Origin: Solirubrobacterales bacterium
GTDB taxonomy: Bacteria; Actinomycetota; Thermoleophilia; Solirubrobacterales; 70-9
Direction: 5' to 3'
Assembly: GCA_025450585.1 (NCBI GenBank)
Contig: JANWHD010000012.1
Span: 1-46,577, forward strand
DNA: 46,577 nucleotides
The translations under genes were made by a program, and so were the position numbers. Shown here in pieces: positions 24,921 to 32,256 of this stretch (within the stretch, counting starts at the first letter, position 1; each line of letters opens with the position of its first letter). The notes under the pieces were generated by a model that was not told the DNA's origin, made no database searches, and worked only from the letters and a program-made list of their open reading frames with translations.

Positions 24921-25339
24921 CGGCGCCTCAGCCAACCCATGCGGCGGCGGCGCACCGGGGAGCCGGCCGTGCCGAAGACCACGCGGGCGTCCTCGCCCAG
25001 GCTCGCGTTCCAGTGACGAGCGGAGCGGTCGAGCTGCTCGACGCTCTCGCCCCTAGCGATCTCCGTCACCGGCCGGCGCGCCTCGCTGACGTCGACGCCC
25101 CACTGGTACCAGCAGAGGTCCCAGGCGACGGTGATCCGCACCTCGCTCGGCGAACCGGCGGCAGCGCCGACCGAGACCGAGGGACGGCCCAGGCTGCGGC
25201 TCAGTCCGACCACAGTGCGGGCGGCATCGCTCTCGTCGAAGCGGACGACCGCCCGCTCGAGCCGGCTGCCCGGCGCCTCCTCCTGCCGCCGCCTCACGTT
25301 CGCCCCCGGAGCGGCTGGATCGCGCTGATAGATGCTCAC
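24917..25339 (-). CDS. Conserved-type hypothetical protein in rnhA operon
   Basis: A 140-aa soluble protein that I do not recognise. It is basic at both ends (RRRRMGWLRRR at the C-terminus), with a central beta-rich part: VRITVAWDLCWYQWGVDVSE and ARVVFGTAG. No TM helix, signal peptide or catalytic motif is visible. GTG start at 25339; its TGA overlaps the rnhA start GTG. It lies between the EF-G-like gene (38 bp upstream) and rnhA, so it is probably co-expressed with them. The tight overlap and lack of other use of this frame argue that it is a real gene. Confidence 0.65.
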   Translation of the reverse strand: MSIYQRDPAAPGANVRRRQEEAPGSRLERAVVRFDESDAARTVVGLSRSLGRPSVSVGAAAGSPSEVRITVAWDLCWYQWGVDVSEARRPVTEIARGESVEQLDRSARHWNASLGEDARVVFGTAGSPVRRRRMGWLRRR

Positions 25340-25377
25340 ATCTGAAAGCTAGTTCACCGGACTCCACGCGACGTGGT

Positions 25378-27444
25378 TCAGCCGGCGGCTGAGACGACTT
25401 TTTCGGCCAGGTGGGCCGGCACCTCTTCATAGCGGTCGAACTCGACCTCGAAGTCCGCCCTGCCGCCGCTGATCGAGCGCAGGTCGGGCGCGTAGTCGAG
25501 CACCTCGGCCATCGGCACCTCCGCCTTCACCTCGGTCATCCCGCCCTTCGGCTCCATCCCCAGCGGGTGGCCGCGGCGCGAGTTGAGGTCGCCGATCACG
25601 TCGCCGACGACGTCCTCGGGGCAGTTGACCGCGAGCCGCACGATCGGCTCCAGCAGCACCGGGTCCGCCGCTTCCATCGCCTCCCTGAAGGCCATCGCGC
25701 CGGCGATCTTGAAGGCCATCTCCGAGGAGTCGACGTCGTGATGCTTGCCGTCGACGAGCCGCACCCGCACCCCCTTCACCGGATAGCCGGCGACCGTGCC
25801 GTGCGCCATCGCCTCCTCCACCCCCTTCTCCACCGCCGGGATGAAGCTGCCCGGGATCGACGCACCCTTGATCTTGTTGACGAAGTCCAGCTCGGTACCG
25901 TCGCCGGCCGGCTCGATCTCGATCTGGCAGTCGGCGAACTGGCCGCGCCCACCGGACTGCTTCTTGTAGCGGGCGCGGGCGCCGGCGGGGCGGCGAATCG
26001 ACTCCTGGTAGGGCACGCGCGGCGGATGCAGCTCGATCTCGACCCCGAAGCGCCGCTTCATCCGCTCGACCATCACCTCGACGTGGATCTGGGTGAGGCC
26101 GGCGATGATCTGCTCCCCGGTCTGGGCGTCGCGGTGGACGTCGAGGGTCGGGTCCTCCTCGGTCAGCCGGCGCACCGCCGCGGCGGCCTTCTCCTCGTCC
26201 CCCTTGGACTTCGGCTCGTAGGCGAAGGCCATCACCGGGTTGGGAAGGTCGAGCGGCGGGAAGGAGATCTCCTCCTGACCGGCGCAGAGCACGTCGCCGG
26301 CGTGGGTCTCCTTCAGCTTGGCGACCGCGCCGACGTCGCCCGCCCCCAGCTCCGTGGCCGGCCTCAGTTCCTTGCCGAGCGGCTGGCCGAGCTGTCCGAT
26401 CCGCTCCTTCTGGCCGCCGCCGACGTTGAACGCCTGCGAGTCCGAGCCCAGCGTCCCGCGGTAGACGCGGAAGAGGTTTACGCGACCGGTGTATGGGTCG
26501 GCGAGCGTCTTGAAGACGTAGGCGACGAGCGGACCGTCCTCGTCGGGCTCGATCTCGATCTCCTCGCCGCCGGCCCCGCGCGCCGCCACCGCGCCGCGCA
26601 TCGCCGGCGAGGGCAGGTCCTCGACCAGCGCCTCGAGCAGCCGGCTGGTACCGAGGTTGCGCGTCGCCACCCCGCAAGTGACCGGGAAGATCCGCCCGTC
26701 GGTCACCCCCTGCTTCAGCACGCGCACGATCTCGTCGTGGTCTATCTCCTCGCCCTCGAGGTAGCGCTCCATCAGCTCGTCGGAGTTCTCCGCCACCTCG
26801 TCCATCAGCCTCTCCCGGTGCTCCTCGGCTCGCTCGCGCAGCTCGACCGGGATCTCGACCTCCTCGGCGGCACCGGGCCCCGTGCCCTCGTAGACGAACG
26901 CCTTCAGGTCGATCAGGTCGACGACGCCACGGACCTCCTGCTCGGCGCCGATCGGGATCTCGGTGGCGACCACGTGGGGGCCGAACGCGGCCTTCAGCGA
27001 ATCAAGGGCGCGAAAGAAGTCGGCCCGCTCGCGGTCGAGCATGTTGACGTAGACGAGCCTGGCCAGGCCCTCGGCGTCGGCGCGGCGCCAGAGTCGCTCG
27101 GTGTGGACCTCGACTCCCATCACCGCGTTGACGACGACCACGGCCGCGTCCGCGACCCGCAACGCCCCGATCGCGTCGGCGACGAAGCTCGGCTCCCCGG
27201 GCGTGTCGATCAGGTTGATCTCGCGGCCGCCGTGCTCGAAGCAGGCGACGGCGGCGTTGATCGACATCGCCCGCTCCTGCTCGTCGGGCTCGTGGTCGGA
27301 GACGGTGGAGCCGTCGGTCACGTTCCCCAAGCGGCCGACCGCCCCGGCCTCGAACAGCATCGCCTCGTGCAGGCTCGTCTTGCCACAGCCCCGGTGCCCT
27401 ATCAAAGCGACGTTTCGAATCCGGTCTGCAGCCTTATGAGGCAT
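25378..27444 (-). CDS. EF-G-like translational GTPase (EF-G2 type), divergent G motifs
   Basis: A 688-aa protein with the five-domain EF-G layout: GTPase, domain II, III (TGEQIIAGLTQIHVEVMVERM), IV (GGRGQFADCQIEIEP) and V (RRGHPLGMEPKGG). G1 is GHRGCGKTS (residues 16-24) instead of the usual AHVDAGKT. G3 is D80-T-P-G-E84, so the catalytic His of DTPGH is Glu. G4 is N134-M-L-D137 rather than NKxD. This resembles the actinobacterial EF-G-like group (M. tuberculosis fusA2 type), whose function is not established. ATG at 27444 (MPHKAADRIRNV) is preferred over GTG at 27462. It heads an operon with the unknown gene, rnhA and the VOC gene. Confidence 0.85.
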   Translation of the reverse strand: MPHKAADRIRNVALIGHRGCGKTSLHEAMLFEAGAVGRLGNVTDGSTVSDHEPDEQERAMSINAAVACFEHGGREINLIDTPGEPSFVADAIGALRVADAAVVVVNAVMGVEVHTERLWRRADAEGLARLVYVNMLDRERADFFRALDSLKAAFGPHVVATEIPIGAEQEVRGVVDLIDLKAFVYEGTGPGAAEEVEIPVELRERAEEHRERLMDEVAENSDELMERYLEGEEIDHDEIVRVLKQGVTDGRIFPVTCGVATRNLGTSRLLEALVEDLPSPAMRGAVAARGAGGEEIEIEPDEDGPLVAYVFKTLADPYTGRVNLFRVYRGTLGSDSQAFNVGGGQKERIGQLGQPLGKELRPATELGAGDVGAVAKLKETHAGDVLCAGQEEISFPPLDLPNPVMAFAYEPKSKGDEEKAAAAVRRLTEEDPTLDVHRDAQTGEQIIAGLTQIHVEVMVERMKRRFGVEIELHPPRVPYQESIRRPAGARARYKKQSGGRGQFADCQIEIEPAGDGTELDFVNKIKGASIPGSFIPAVEKGVEEAMAHGTVAGYPVKGVRVRLVDGKHHDVDSSEMAFKIAGAMAFREAMEAADPVLLEPIVRLAVNCPEDVVGDVIGDLNSRRGHPLGMEPKGGMTEVKAEVPMAEVLDYAPDLRSISGGRADFEVEFDRYEEVPAHLAEKVVSAAG

Positions 27445-27483
27445 GTCAGTGTGAAGGTACACCCGGCGCGGGGCAATTCAAGC

Positions 27484-27521
27484 GGGGGGTGGGTTGGGGG
27501 CGGGGGGGGGGGGGGGCCCCC
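27484..27521. repeat. G15 tract and G-quadruplex-like run
   Basis: A homopolymer of 15 G at 27502-27516 follows other G-runs (GGGGGG, GGG, GGGGG) from 27484 and is followed directly by C5. It lies 40-80 bp upstream of the EF-G-like start. Tracts like this can slip during replication and can form a G-quadruplex on the plus strand. Confidence 0.8.
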
Positions 27522-27585
27522 GCCCGCCCGCCTCGAAACACCACAAGCTTCAGAAGCTCCACGACTCGAAGCGCCGTTTCGGCCG

Positions 27586-27613
27586 CCCCAAGCTCTTTTT
27601 AAAAAGCTTGGGG
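27586..27613 (-). terminator. Strong hairpin downstream of the sigma-factor gene
   Basis: CCCCAAGCT...TTTTT at 27586-27600 pairs with AAAAAGCTTGGGG (27601-27613), with a 2-base bulge. Outside it, CGAAGCG...GTTTCGG pairs imperfectly with the sequence up to about 27631. Located 72 bp past the sigma-gene stop on the minus strand, it could end that transcript. The T-run is within the stem rather than after it, so this is not canonical. Confidence 0.5.
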
Positions 27614-27684
27614 ACCTTGGCACCGCTTCGCAGCTCCGGACTTGCTGAGAGCTGTTGGAAAGGAGCCTGACCGAGGGACCGGCG

Positions 27685-28458
27685 CTATACGGCCTGGAGG
27701 CCGGATTTGAGGCGCATCACTGCCTTGGTGTGCAGCTGGGAGACGCGCGACTCGGTGACGCCTAGGACCTCGCCGATCTCGCGCAGGGTGAGGTTCTCGT
27801 AGTAGTAGAGCGCGACGACGAGCTGCTCGCGCTCGGGCAGCGAGGCGATCGCCTCGGTCAGGCGGTCCTTGACCTCACTGCTGGCAAGCGATTCCTGGGG
27901 GTCCTCGGCGCGCGGGTCGGAGATCGTGTCGAGCAGCGAGACCTGGTCGCCGGAGGAGTCCGAGACCGTCCAGAGCTCATCGAGCGCGTAGACCGAGGAG
28001 TTGGCGATCTCCAGCAGCGAAGTCTGCAGTTCGTCCTCGTCGACGCCGAGCTCTTTGGCCAGCTCGGCCTCTGTGGGCGCCCGCTGCAGCGTGTGCTCGA
28101 GCTTGGCCTGCGCCGCCTCGATTTCGCGAGCTCGCGAGCGCACCGAGCGCGGCACCCAGTCGAGCGAGCGCAACTCGTCGATGATCGCGCCGCGGATCCG
28201 GGTCATCGCAAAGGTCTCGAACTTGATCCCGCGCTCGGGCTCGAAGCGCTCGATCGCGCCGATCAGGCCCATCAGGCCGTAGGAGATCAGGTCGGCGTCG
28301 TCGACATGGGACGGCAGCCCGGCCCCGAGGCGGCCGGCGACGAACTTGACCATCGGCGAGTAGGCGACGACCAGGCGCTCGCGGGCGCTCGCATCCCCTT
28401 CGCCCTTGTAACGGCGCCAAAGATCGCGAAGCTCAACCTCTTTTACCCCTGTTTCCAT
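27685..28458 (-). CDS. RNA polymerase sigma factor, FliA/WhiG family (sigma-28-like)
   Basis: A 257-aa alternative sigma factor. Region 2: VKFVAGRLGAGLPSHVDDAD LISYGLMGLIGAIERFE with the -10 recognition helix ETFAMTRIRGAIIDELRSLDWVPRSVR (residues about 82-110). Region 3 APTEAELAKELGVDEDELQ. Region 4: SLPEREQLVVALYYYENLTLREIGEVLGVTESRVSQLHTKAVMRL. The combination DWVPRSVRSRAREIE is typical of WhiG/FliA. In Streptomyces WhiG controls sporulation; in flagellated bacteria FliA controls motility. No flagellar gene is seen here, so I favour a developmental or envelope role. ATG at 28458; xerC/D ends 43 bp upstream. Confidence 0.92.
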   Translation of the reverse strand: METGVKEVELRDLWRRYKGEGDASARERLVVAYSPMVKFVAGRLGAGLPSHVDDADLISYGLMGLIGAIERFEPERGIKFETFAMTRIRGAIIDELRSLDWVPRSVRSRAREIEAAQAKLEHTLQRAPTEAELAKELGVDEDELQTSLLEIANSSVYALDELWTVSDSSGDQVSLLDTISDPRAEDPQESLASSEVKDRLTEAIASLPEREQLVVALYYYENLTLREIGEVLGVTESRVSQLHTKAVMRLKSGLQAV

Positions 28459-28501
28459 GGCTCCGGCGTGATTCTAGAGTTGCTGACGGGTGGTTTGCCG
28501 A

Positions 28502-29383
28502 TCATGCCCGCGGATGGGTCGCGGCGTACGCGTCGCGCAGGCGGGCGGCATCGACGCGAGTGTAGACCTGTGTGGTCGAGATCGAGGCGTGGCCGAGCAG
28601 CTCCTGGATCGTCCGCAGGTCGGCGCCGCCCTCCAGCAGGTGAGTCGCGAAGCTGTGTCGCAGCGAGTGCGGCGAGACCCCGGCGGCCAGCGCCGCCTCG
28701 CGAACCCAGAGCCCGAGGCGGCGGGTGACGTCGGAGTTGGAGAGGCGCCGGCCGCTCTTGGAGAGGAAGAGCGCAAGCTCGCGCGGGTCGGAGGCCAGGG
28801 CGTGGCGACCGCGCTCGGTGTAGCGCCGCAGGGCCTGCTGGGCGGGCTCGCCGACCGGCAGGAGGCGCTCCTTGGACCCCTTGCCGAGCACGCGAAGCTG
28901 CTCGGTCTCGAAGTCGAACGCACCGACGTCGAGGTTGACGATCTCCTCGCAGCGCAGGCCGCAGGAGTAGGCCAGCTCGAGCATCGCCCTGTCGCGCAGC
29001 TCCAGCGCGGTGCGGGCGGGGATCCGCTCCAGCAGGTCGCGCACCTGCGTGGCCGAGAGCACCCGCGGAAGCTTCTCCTCGCGCTTCGGGCTGGAGACGA
29101 GGTCGGCCGGGTTCTGGCCGACCCGCTCGGTGCGGACGAGGAAGTCGAAGAGGCCGCGGATCGCCGCCAGCTTGCGGGCGACCGTCGCCGGCGCCATTCC
29201 CGCCGAGGAGAGGCCAGCGGCGTAGCGGCGCACGTCGCGGTGGCGAATGTCTCCGGGGGCCCGACCCTCCACCCACGCGACGAACTGCCCGAGGTCGACG
29301 CCGTAGGCCCGCCGCGTGCGCTCGGCCGCGCCGCGACCCCTCAGGTCGCGGTCGTATGCAGCTAGCGCTTCCTCCCAGGTCAC
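28502..29383 (-). CDS. xerC: Site-specific tyrosine recombinase XerC/XerD
   Basis: A 293-aa chromosome-dimer-resolution recombinase. The N-terminal SAM-like domain (ALAAYDRDLRGRGAAERTRRAY) is followed by the catalytic domain. Catalytic residues are all present: R144 (CGLRCEE), K168 (GKGSKERLL), H239 and R242 (PHSLRHSFATH), H265 (LLGHASIS) and nucleophile Y274 (TQVYTRV). The length is that of Xer proteins, not phage integrases. XerC and XerD cannot be told apart here with certainty. It is followed by the sigma-factor gene, and its GTG start at 29383 is 33 bp after the L,D-transpeptidase stop. It is an unlikely integrase for the tRNA-Gly insertion, since it is a core gene. Confidence 0.92.
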   Translation of the reverse strand: MTWEEALAAYDRDLRGRGAAERTRRAYGVDLGQFVAWVEGRAPGDIRHRDVRRYAAGLSSAGMAPATVARKLAAIRGLFDFLVRTERVGQNPADLVSSPKREEKLPRVLSATQVRDLLERIPARTALELRDRAMLELAYSCGLRCEEIVNLDVGAFDFETEQLRVLGKGSKERLLPVGEPAQQALRRYTERGRHALASDPRELALFLSKSGRRLSNSDVTRRLGLWVREAALAAGVSPHSLRHSFATHLLEGGADLRTIQELLGHASISTTQVYTRVDAARLRDAYAATHPRA

Positions 29384-29416
29384 CAGACTGAGTTCGCCGG
29401 CCGCTCCGGCGAGCCT

Positions 29417-30472
29417 CTATCCAATGTAGATGGGGGTGCCCACTTCGACCCGGTCGTAGAGCTCTTCCACGTCGGGAATCGCCATCCGCACACAGCCGTG
29501 TGAGGCCGCCGAGCCCAGCGAGTAGGTCTCTTCGGTGCCGTGGATGCCGGCGCCTTCGAAGATCCCCATCCAGCGCGCCTTGATCGGGTTGGAGGGGCCC
29601 GGCGGGATGTCCTGGCCGGCTAGGCTCCCGGCCCAGTCGGATTCGGGCACGTGCCAGGTCGGGTTTTCTTCCTTTTCCTGGATCGAGTAGAGGCCTTCCG
29701 GGGTTTCGAGCCCTTCCTGGCCGACCGCCACCGTGTAGGTCTTGGCCAGCTTCAGGTCTTCCCAGAGGCGGAGCGTGTAGGAGCCGCGGTCGAGCGTCAG
29801 GTAGGAGGGGTAAGAGCTGGCGACTTCCTGGGTGGTCACCTCGGGTTTCGTGTAGTGGGTGCGGGCGGCGATCGTGTGGTCGGCATCCGCGTTGAGGACG
29901 GCGGCGTGCAACTGGCGCGTGAGCAGGTTGTCGCGCAGCTTGCGTCCGTTCCGCGCCTTGACCACGACCAGCGATTCGGCGCTGGGTTCGACCGTCGCGT
30001 CCTCGGCTTCGCGGTTGACGGCGGCCGCGACGCGGCGCACGAAGCGGTTGATCGCGCGCTGGGAATAGGTGACGTCGGCGCCGATCCGCTCTTCGACGTC
30101 GCCACCGGTCACGTAGCGCACCAGCCGTCCCGGAAGCCCGCCCTCGCGACTGTCCTCGAGCGCTTCTTCGACCGCGGCGTCGAGATCGGCGTGGACCTTG
30201 AGGGTTCCGCCGTGGAGCTCCCAGCTGTCGCCGTCGTAGCCGACGCGAATCGAGTGGCGCAGGGGGCGCAGCAGCTGGACGCGCACCGCCCGCCTCGCTT
30301 CCTCGGCGTCCATGCCGCCGACGTCGACGCCGGCGATCGTCACACCGTCGGCGATCTCGTCCTGTTGCGTGGTGTCGTAGGCATAGCCGGCGGACACGCC
30401 CAGAACGAGCAGAGCCAGGATCGCGACGATCGCAATTTTGCCTTTGCGACCCACTGTGGAGAGTTTAGGCAC
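29417..30472 (-). CDS. L,D-transpeptidase (YkuD) with PG-binding N-domain
   Basis: A 351-aa cell-wall enzyme that makes 3-3 peptidoglycan crosslinks or anchors proteins. One N-terminal TM helix (residues about 12-31) is followed by a VanW/YoaR-like peptidoglycan-binding domain (VTIAGVDVGGMDAEEARRAV) and by the catalytic domain from about residue 225 (YLTLDRGSYTLRLW, GLETPEGLYSIQ). The catalytic triad region is intact: IHGTEETYSLGSAASHGCVRM, with His in IHG, His in SHGC and the nucleophile Cys. Divergent from the MTHFS-like gene with 39 bp between starts, so promoters overlap. Confidence 0.9.
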   Translation of the reverse strand: MPKLSTVGRKGKIAIVAILALLVLGVSAGYAYDTTQQDEIADGVTIAGVDVGGMDAEEARRAVRVQLLRPLRHSIRVGYDGDSWELHGGTLKVHADLDAAVEEALEDSREGGLPGRLVRYVTGGDVEERIGADVTYSQRAINRFVRRVAAAVNREAEDATVEPSAESLVVVKARNGRKLRDNLLTRQLHAAVLNADADHTIAARTHYTKPEVTTQEVASSYPSYLTLDRGSYTLRLWEDLKLAKTYTVAVGQEGLETPEGLYSIQEKEENPTWHVPESDWAGSLAGQDIPPGPSNPIKARWMGIFEGAGIHGTEETYSLGSAASHGCVRMAIPDVEELYDRVEVGTPIYIG

Positions 30473-30511
30473 ACGATCCGGTCGTTATGGCGGATATCGT
30501 TCCGGTGAGCG

Positions 30512-31249
30512 ATGAGTACCAAGGCCAACGCCCGCAAGGGCTCCAAGGACGACGTCCGCAAGGAGGTCTGGAAGGCGATGGACCGCGAGGGCGTTTCCCG
30601 CTTCCCGGGCGCCGAGGGCCGTATCCCCAATTTCGCCGGGGCGAAGCTGGCGGCCGAGAAGCTGGCCGGCTACAGACTCTGGAAGCGCGCCCAGGTGATC
30701 AAGGCGAACCCCGACTCCCCCCAGACCTACGCCCGGCGCATGGCCCTGGAAGAAGGCAAGGTCGTGATCATGGCCGTGCCGCGCCTGCGCGATCCCCATC
30801 CCTTTCGGGTCCTCGACCCGAAGAAGCTCACCAAACGCGCGGTGAAGGAGGCGGCGACGATCAAGGGGGCGCTCAAACATGGGCGCGTGACGGCCCTCGA
30901 CGAGCTGCCCGAGATCGACTTCGTGCTCTGCGGCTCGGTCGCCGTGAACCTCAGCGGCGCCCGGGTCGGCAAGGGCGGGGGCTACTCCGACCTCGAGTAC
31001 GGCGTGCTGATCGACGCCGGCAAGATCGACGACCACACCACGGTGGCGACGACGGTCCACCCAACACAGGTCCTGCACCGCCACCTGATGATGACGTCGC
31101 ACGACCTGCCGGTCGATGTGATCGCCACGCCGCGCGCCGTGATCGAGGTCGAGCGCCAGTACGAGCGGCCGCGCGGCATCCTCTGGGATCACCTACAGCC
31201 ACCGCAGATCCGCGAGATACCCATACTCGAACGTATGGGCTATGCCTGA
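30512..31249 (+). CDS. 5-formyltetrahydrofolate cyclo-ligase-like protein
   Basis: A 245-aa protein of the MTHFS superfamily. In classical enzymes ATP and 5-formyl-THF give 5,10-methenyl-THF. The N-terminus has DDVRKEVWKAMDREGVSRFP with RIPNFAGAKLAAEKL; the C-terminal half has DFVLCGSVAVNLSGARVGKGGGYSDLEYGVL, matching the GxGxGYYD-type substrate loop with S for Y. The greater length (245 vs about 190 aa) and the changed loop put it closer to the MTHFSD-like group, where substrate is unproved. ATG at 30512. The last 8 bases overlap the start of the hydrolase gene. Confidence 0.8.
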   Translation: MSTKANARKGSKDDVRKEVWKAMDREGVSRFPGAEGRIPNFAGAKLAAEKLAGYRLWKRAQVIKANPDSPQTYARRMALEEGKVVIMAVPRLRDPHPFRVLDPKKLTKRAVKEAATIKGALKHGRVTALDELPEIDFVLCGSVAVNLSGARVGKGGGYSDLEYGVLIDAGKIDDHTTVATTVHPTQVLHRHLMMTSHDLPVDVIATPRAVIEVERQYERPRGILWDHLQPPQIREIPILERMGYA

Positions 31250-32153
31250 GAAATCGCCCGACGACTACGGCAACCCCGATCCCGAATGGCTTCGGATCGA
31301 CTGGCGCCCCCATGTACGTCAGGTCGATCTGCCGGGCGCCACGGTCAACTACACCGAGATCGGCGAGGGCGATCCGATCGTCTTCGTCCACGGCATCTCC
31401 GGGTCCTGGCAGAACTGGCTGGAGAACCTGCCTCACTTCGGTCGCCGGCGGCGGGCGATCGCGCTCGACCTGCCCGGCTTCGGCGCCAGCCCGATGCCCT
31501 CCTGGCCGATCGACATGTACGCGTACGGCCAGCTGCTGCACGACTTCTGCGAGAAGCTCGGGGTCGACCGGGGCGCGACGCTGGTCGGCAACTCGATGGG
31601 CGGCCTGGTCGCCGGCGAGGCGGTGCTCTCCTCGCCGGAGCGCTTCGACCGGCTCGTCCTCGTCTCGGCCGCGGGCCTGCTCAACACCTGGCTTCCCCAC
31701 GAGCGGGGCAAGGCGACCTCGCAGGCCTGGGGCACGTTCGGGCCCGGGTTCGGCAAGCTCGCGCGGGAGGTCGTCACCCACCGCCGGGCTCGCTACGCGA
31801 TGTTCCGCTTCTTCATGCGCCACCCGGGGCGGCTGCGCAAGGAGCTGCTCTGGGAGCAGATGGCCTCAGGACTTCCCGCACCGGGTTTCGCCGACGCGCT
31901 CGATGCGGTGATCGAATACGACGCCCGCCACCGGCTGGAAGAGATCGAGATCCCGGTGATGATCGTCTGGGGCACCGACGACTGGGTGATCCCATCGGTG
32001 GCCGCGCACAGCTACAACCGCCGCATCCCCCACTCCCGCCTGGAGATTTTCGAGGAGACCGGGCACGTGCCGCAGCTGGAGCGCCCGGCGCGCTTCAACG
32101 CGCTTCTGGATGAATTTCTAGCGGAGTCGGCAGGGCCAGGGGGTTCCGCTTAA
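31242..32153 (+). CDS. Alpha/beta hydrolase
   Basis: A 303-aa serine hydrolase fold: oxyanion segment IVFVHGISGSWQNW, nucleophile elbow LVGNSMGGLVAGE (S118), acid in VIWGTDDWVIPS, and the His in FEETGHVPQLERP (about residue 278). No lid motif or substrate signature narrows it further; family members include esterases and C-C hydrolases. It overlaps the MTHFS-like gene by 8 bp (start 31242), so translation is coupled. The final nine or so codons and the TAA stop are provided by palindromic element F (from 32126), so the original C-terminus may have been replaced. Confidence 0.87.
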   Translation: MPEKSPDDYGNPDPEWLRIDWRPHVRQVDLPGATVNYTEIGEGDPIVFVHGISGSWQNWLENLPHFGRRRRAIALDLPGFGASPMPSWPIDMYAYGQLLHDFCEKLGVDRGATLVGNSMGGLVAGEAVLSSPERFDRLVLVSAAGLLNTWLPHERGKATSQAWGTFGPGFGKLAREVVTHRRARYAMFRFFMRHPGRLRKELLWEQMASGLPAPGFADALDAVIEYDARHRLEEIEIPVMIVWGTDDWVIPSVAAHSYNRRIPHSRLEIFEETGHVPQLERPARFNALLDEFLAESAGPGGSA

Positions 32154-32238
32154 CTTTTTCGAGAAGCGGTGAACGGCTGGCGCGTCAGGCGGAAGCGGCG
32201 AAAAAGTACAAGACGCTCCACCCCCTGGCCCTGCCGAC
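32126..32238. repeat. Palindromic element F at the hydrolase 3' end
   Basis: Perfect 18-bp outer arms (32126-32143 and 32221-32238) enclose a perfect 9-bp inner pair ACTTTTTCG (32153-32161) and CGAAAAAGT (32199-32207), with a further TTCCGCTT/AAGCGG pairing. It supplies the hydrolase stop codon at 32151 and fills the gap to the convergent ilvD. The inner core and spacer resemble element B, so the two are probably one family. It could end transcription from both sides. Confidence 0.75.
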
Positions 32239-32256
32239 CCATCAGAACGCACCGGG

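Noticed and set aside
28502..29383. XerC/D as integrase of the putative tRNA-Gly island
   Set aside because: It lies outside the island, has the length and neighbours of a core Xer recombinase, and is 5 kb away.
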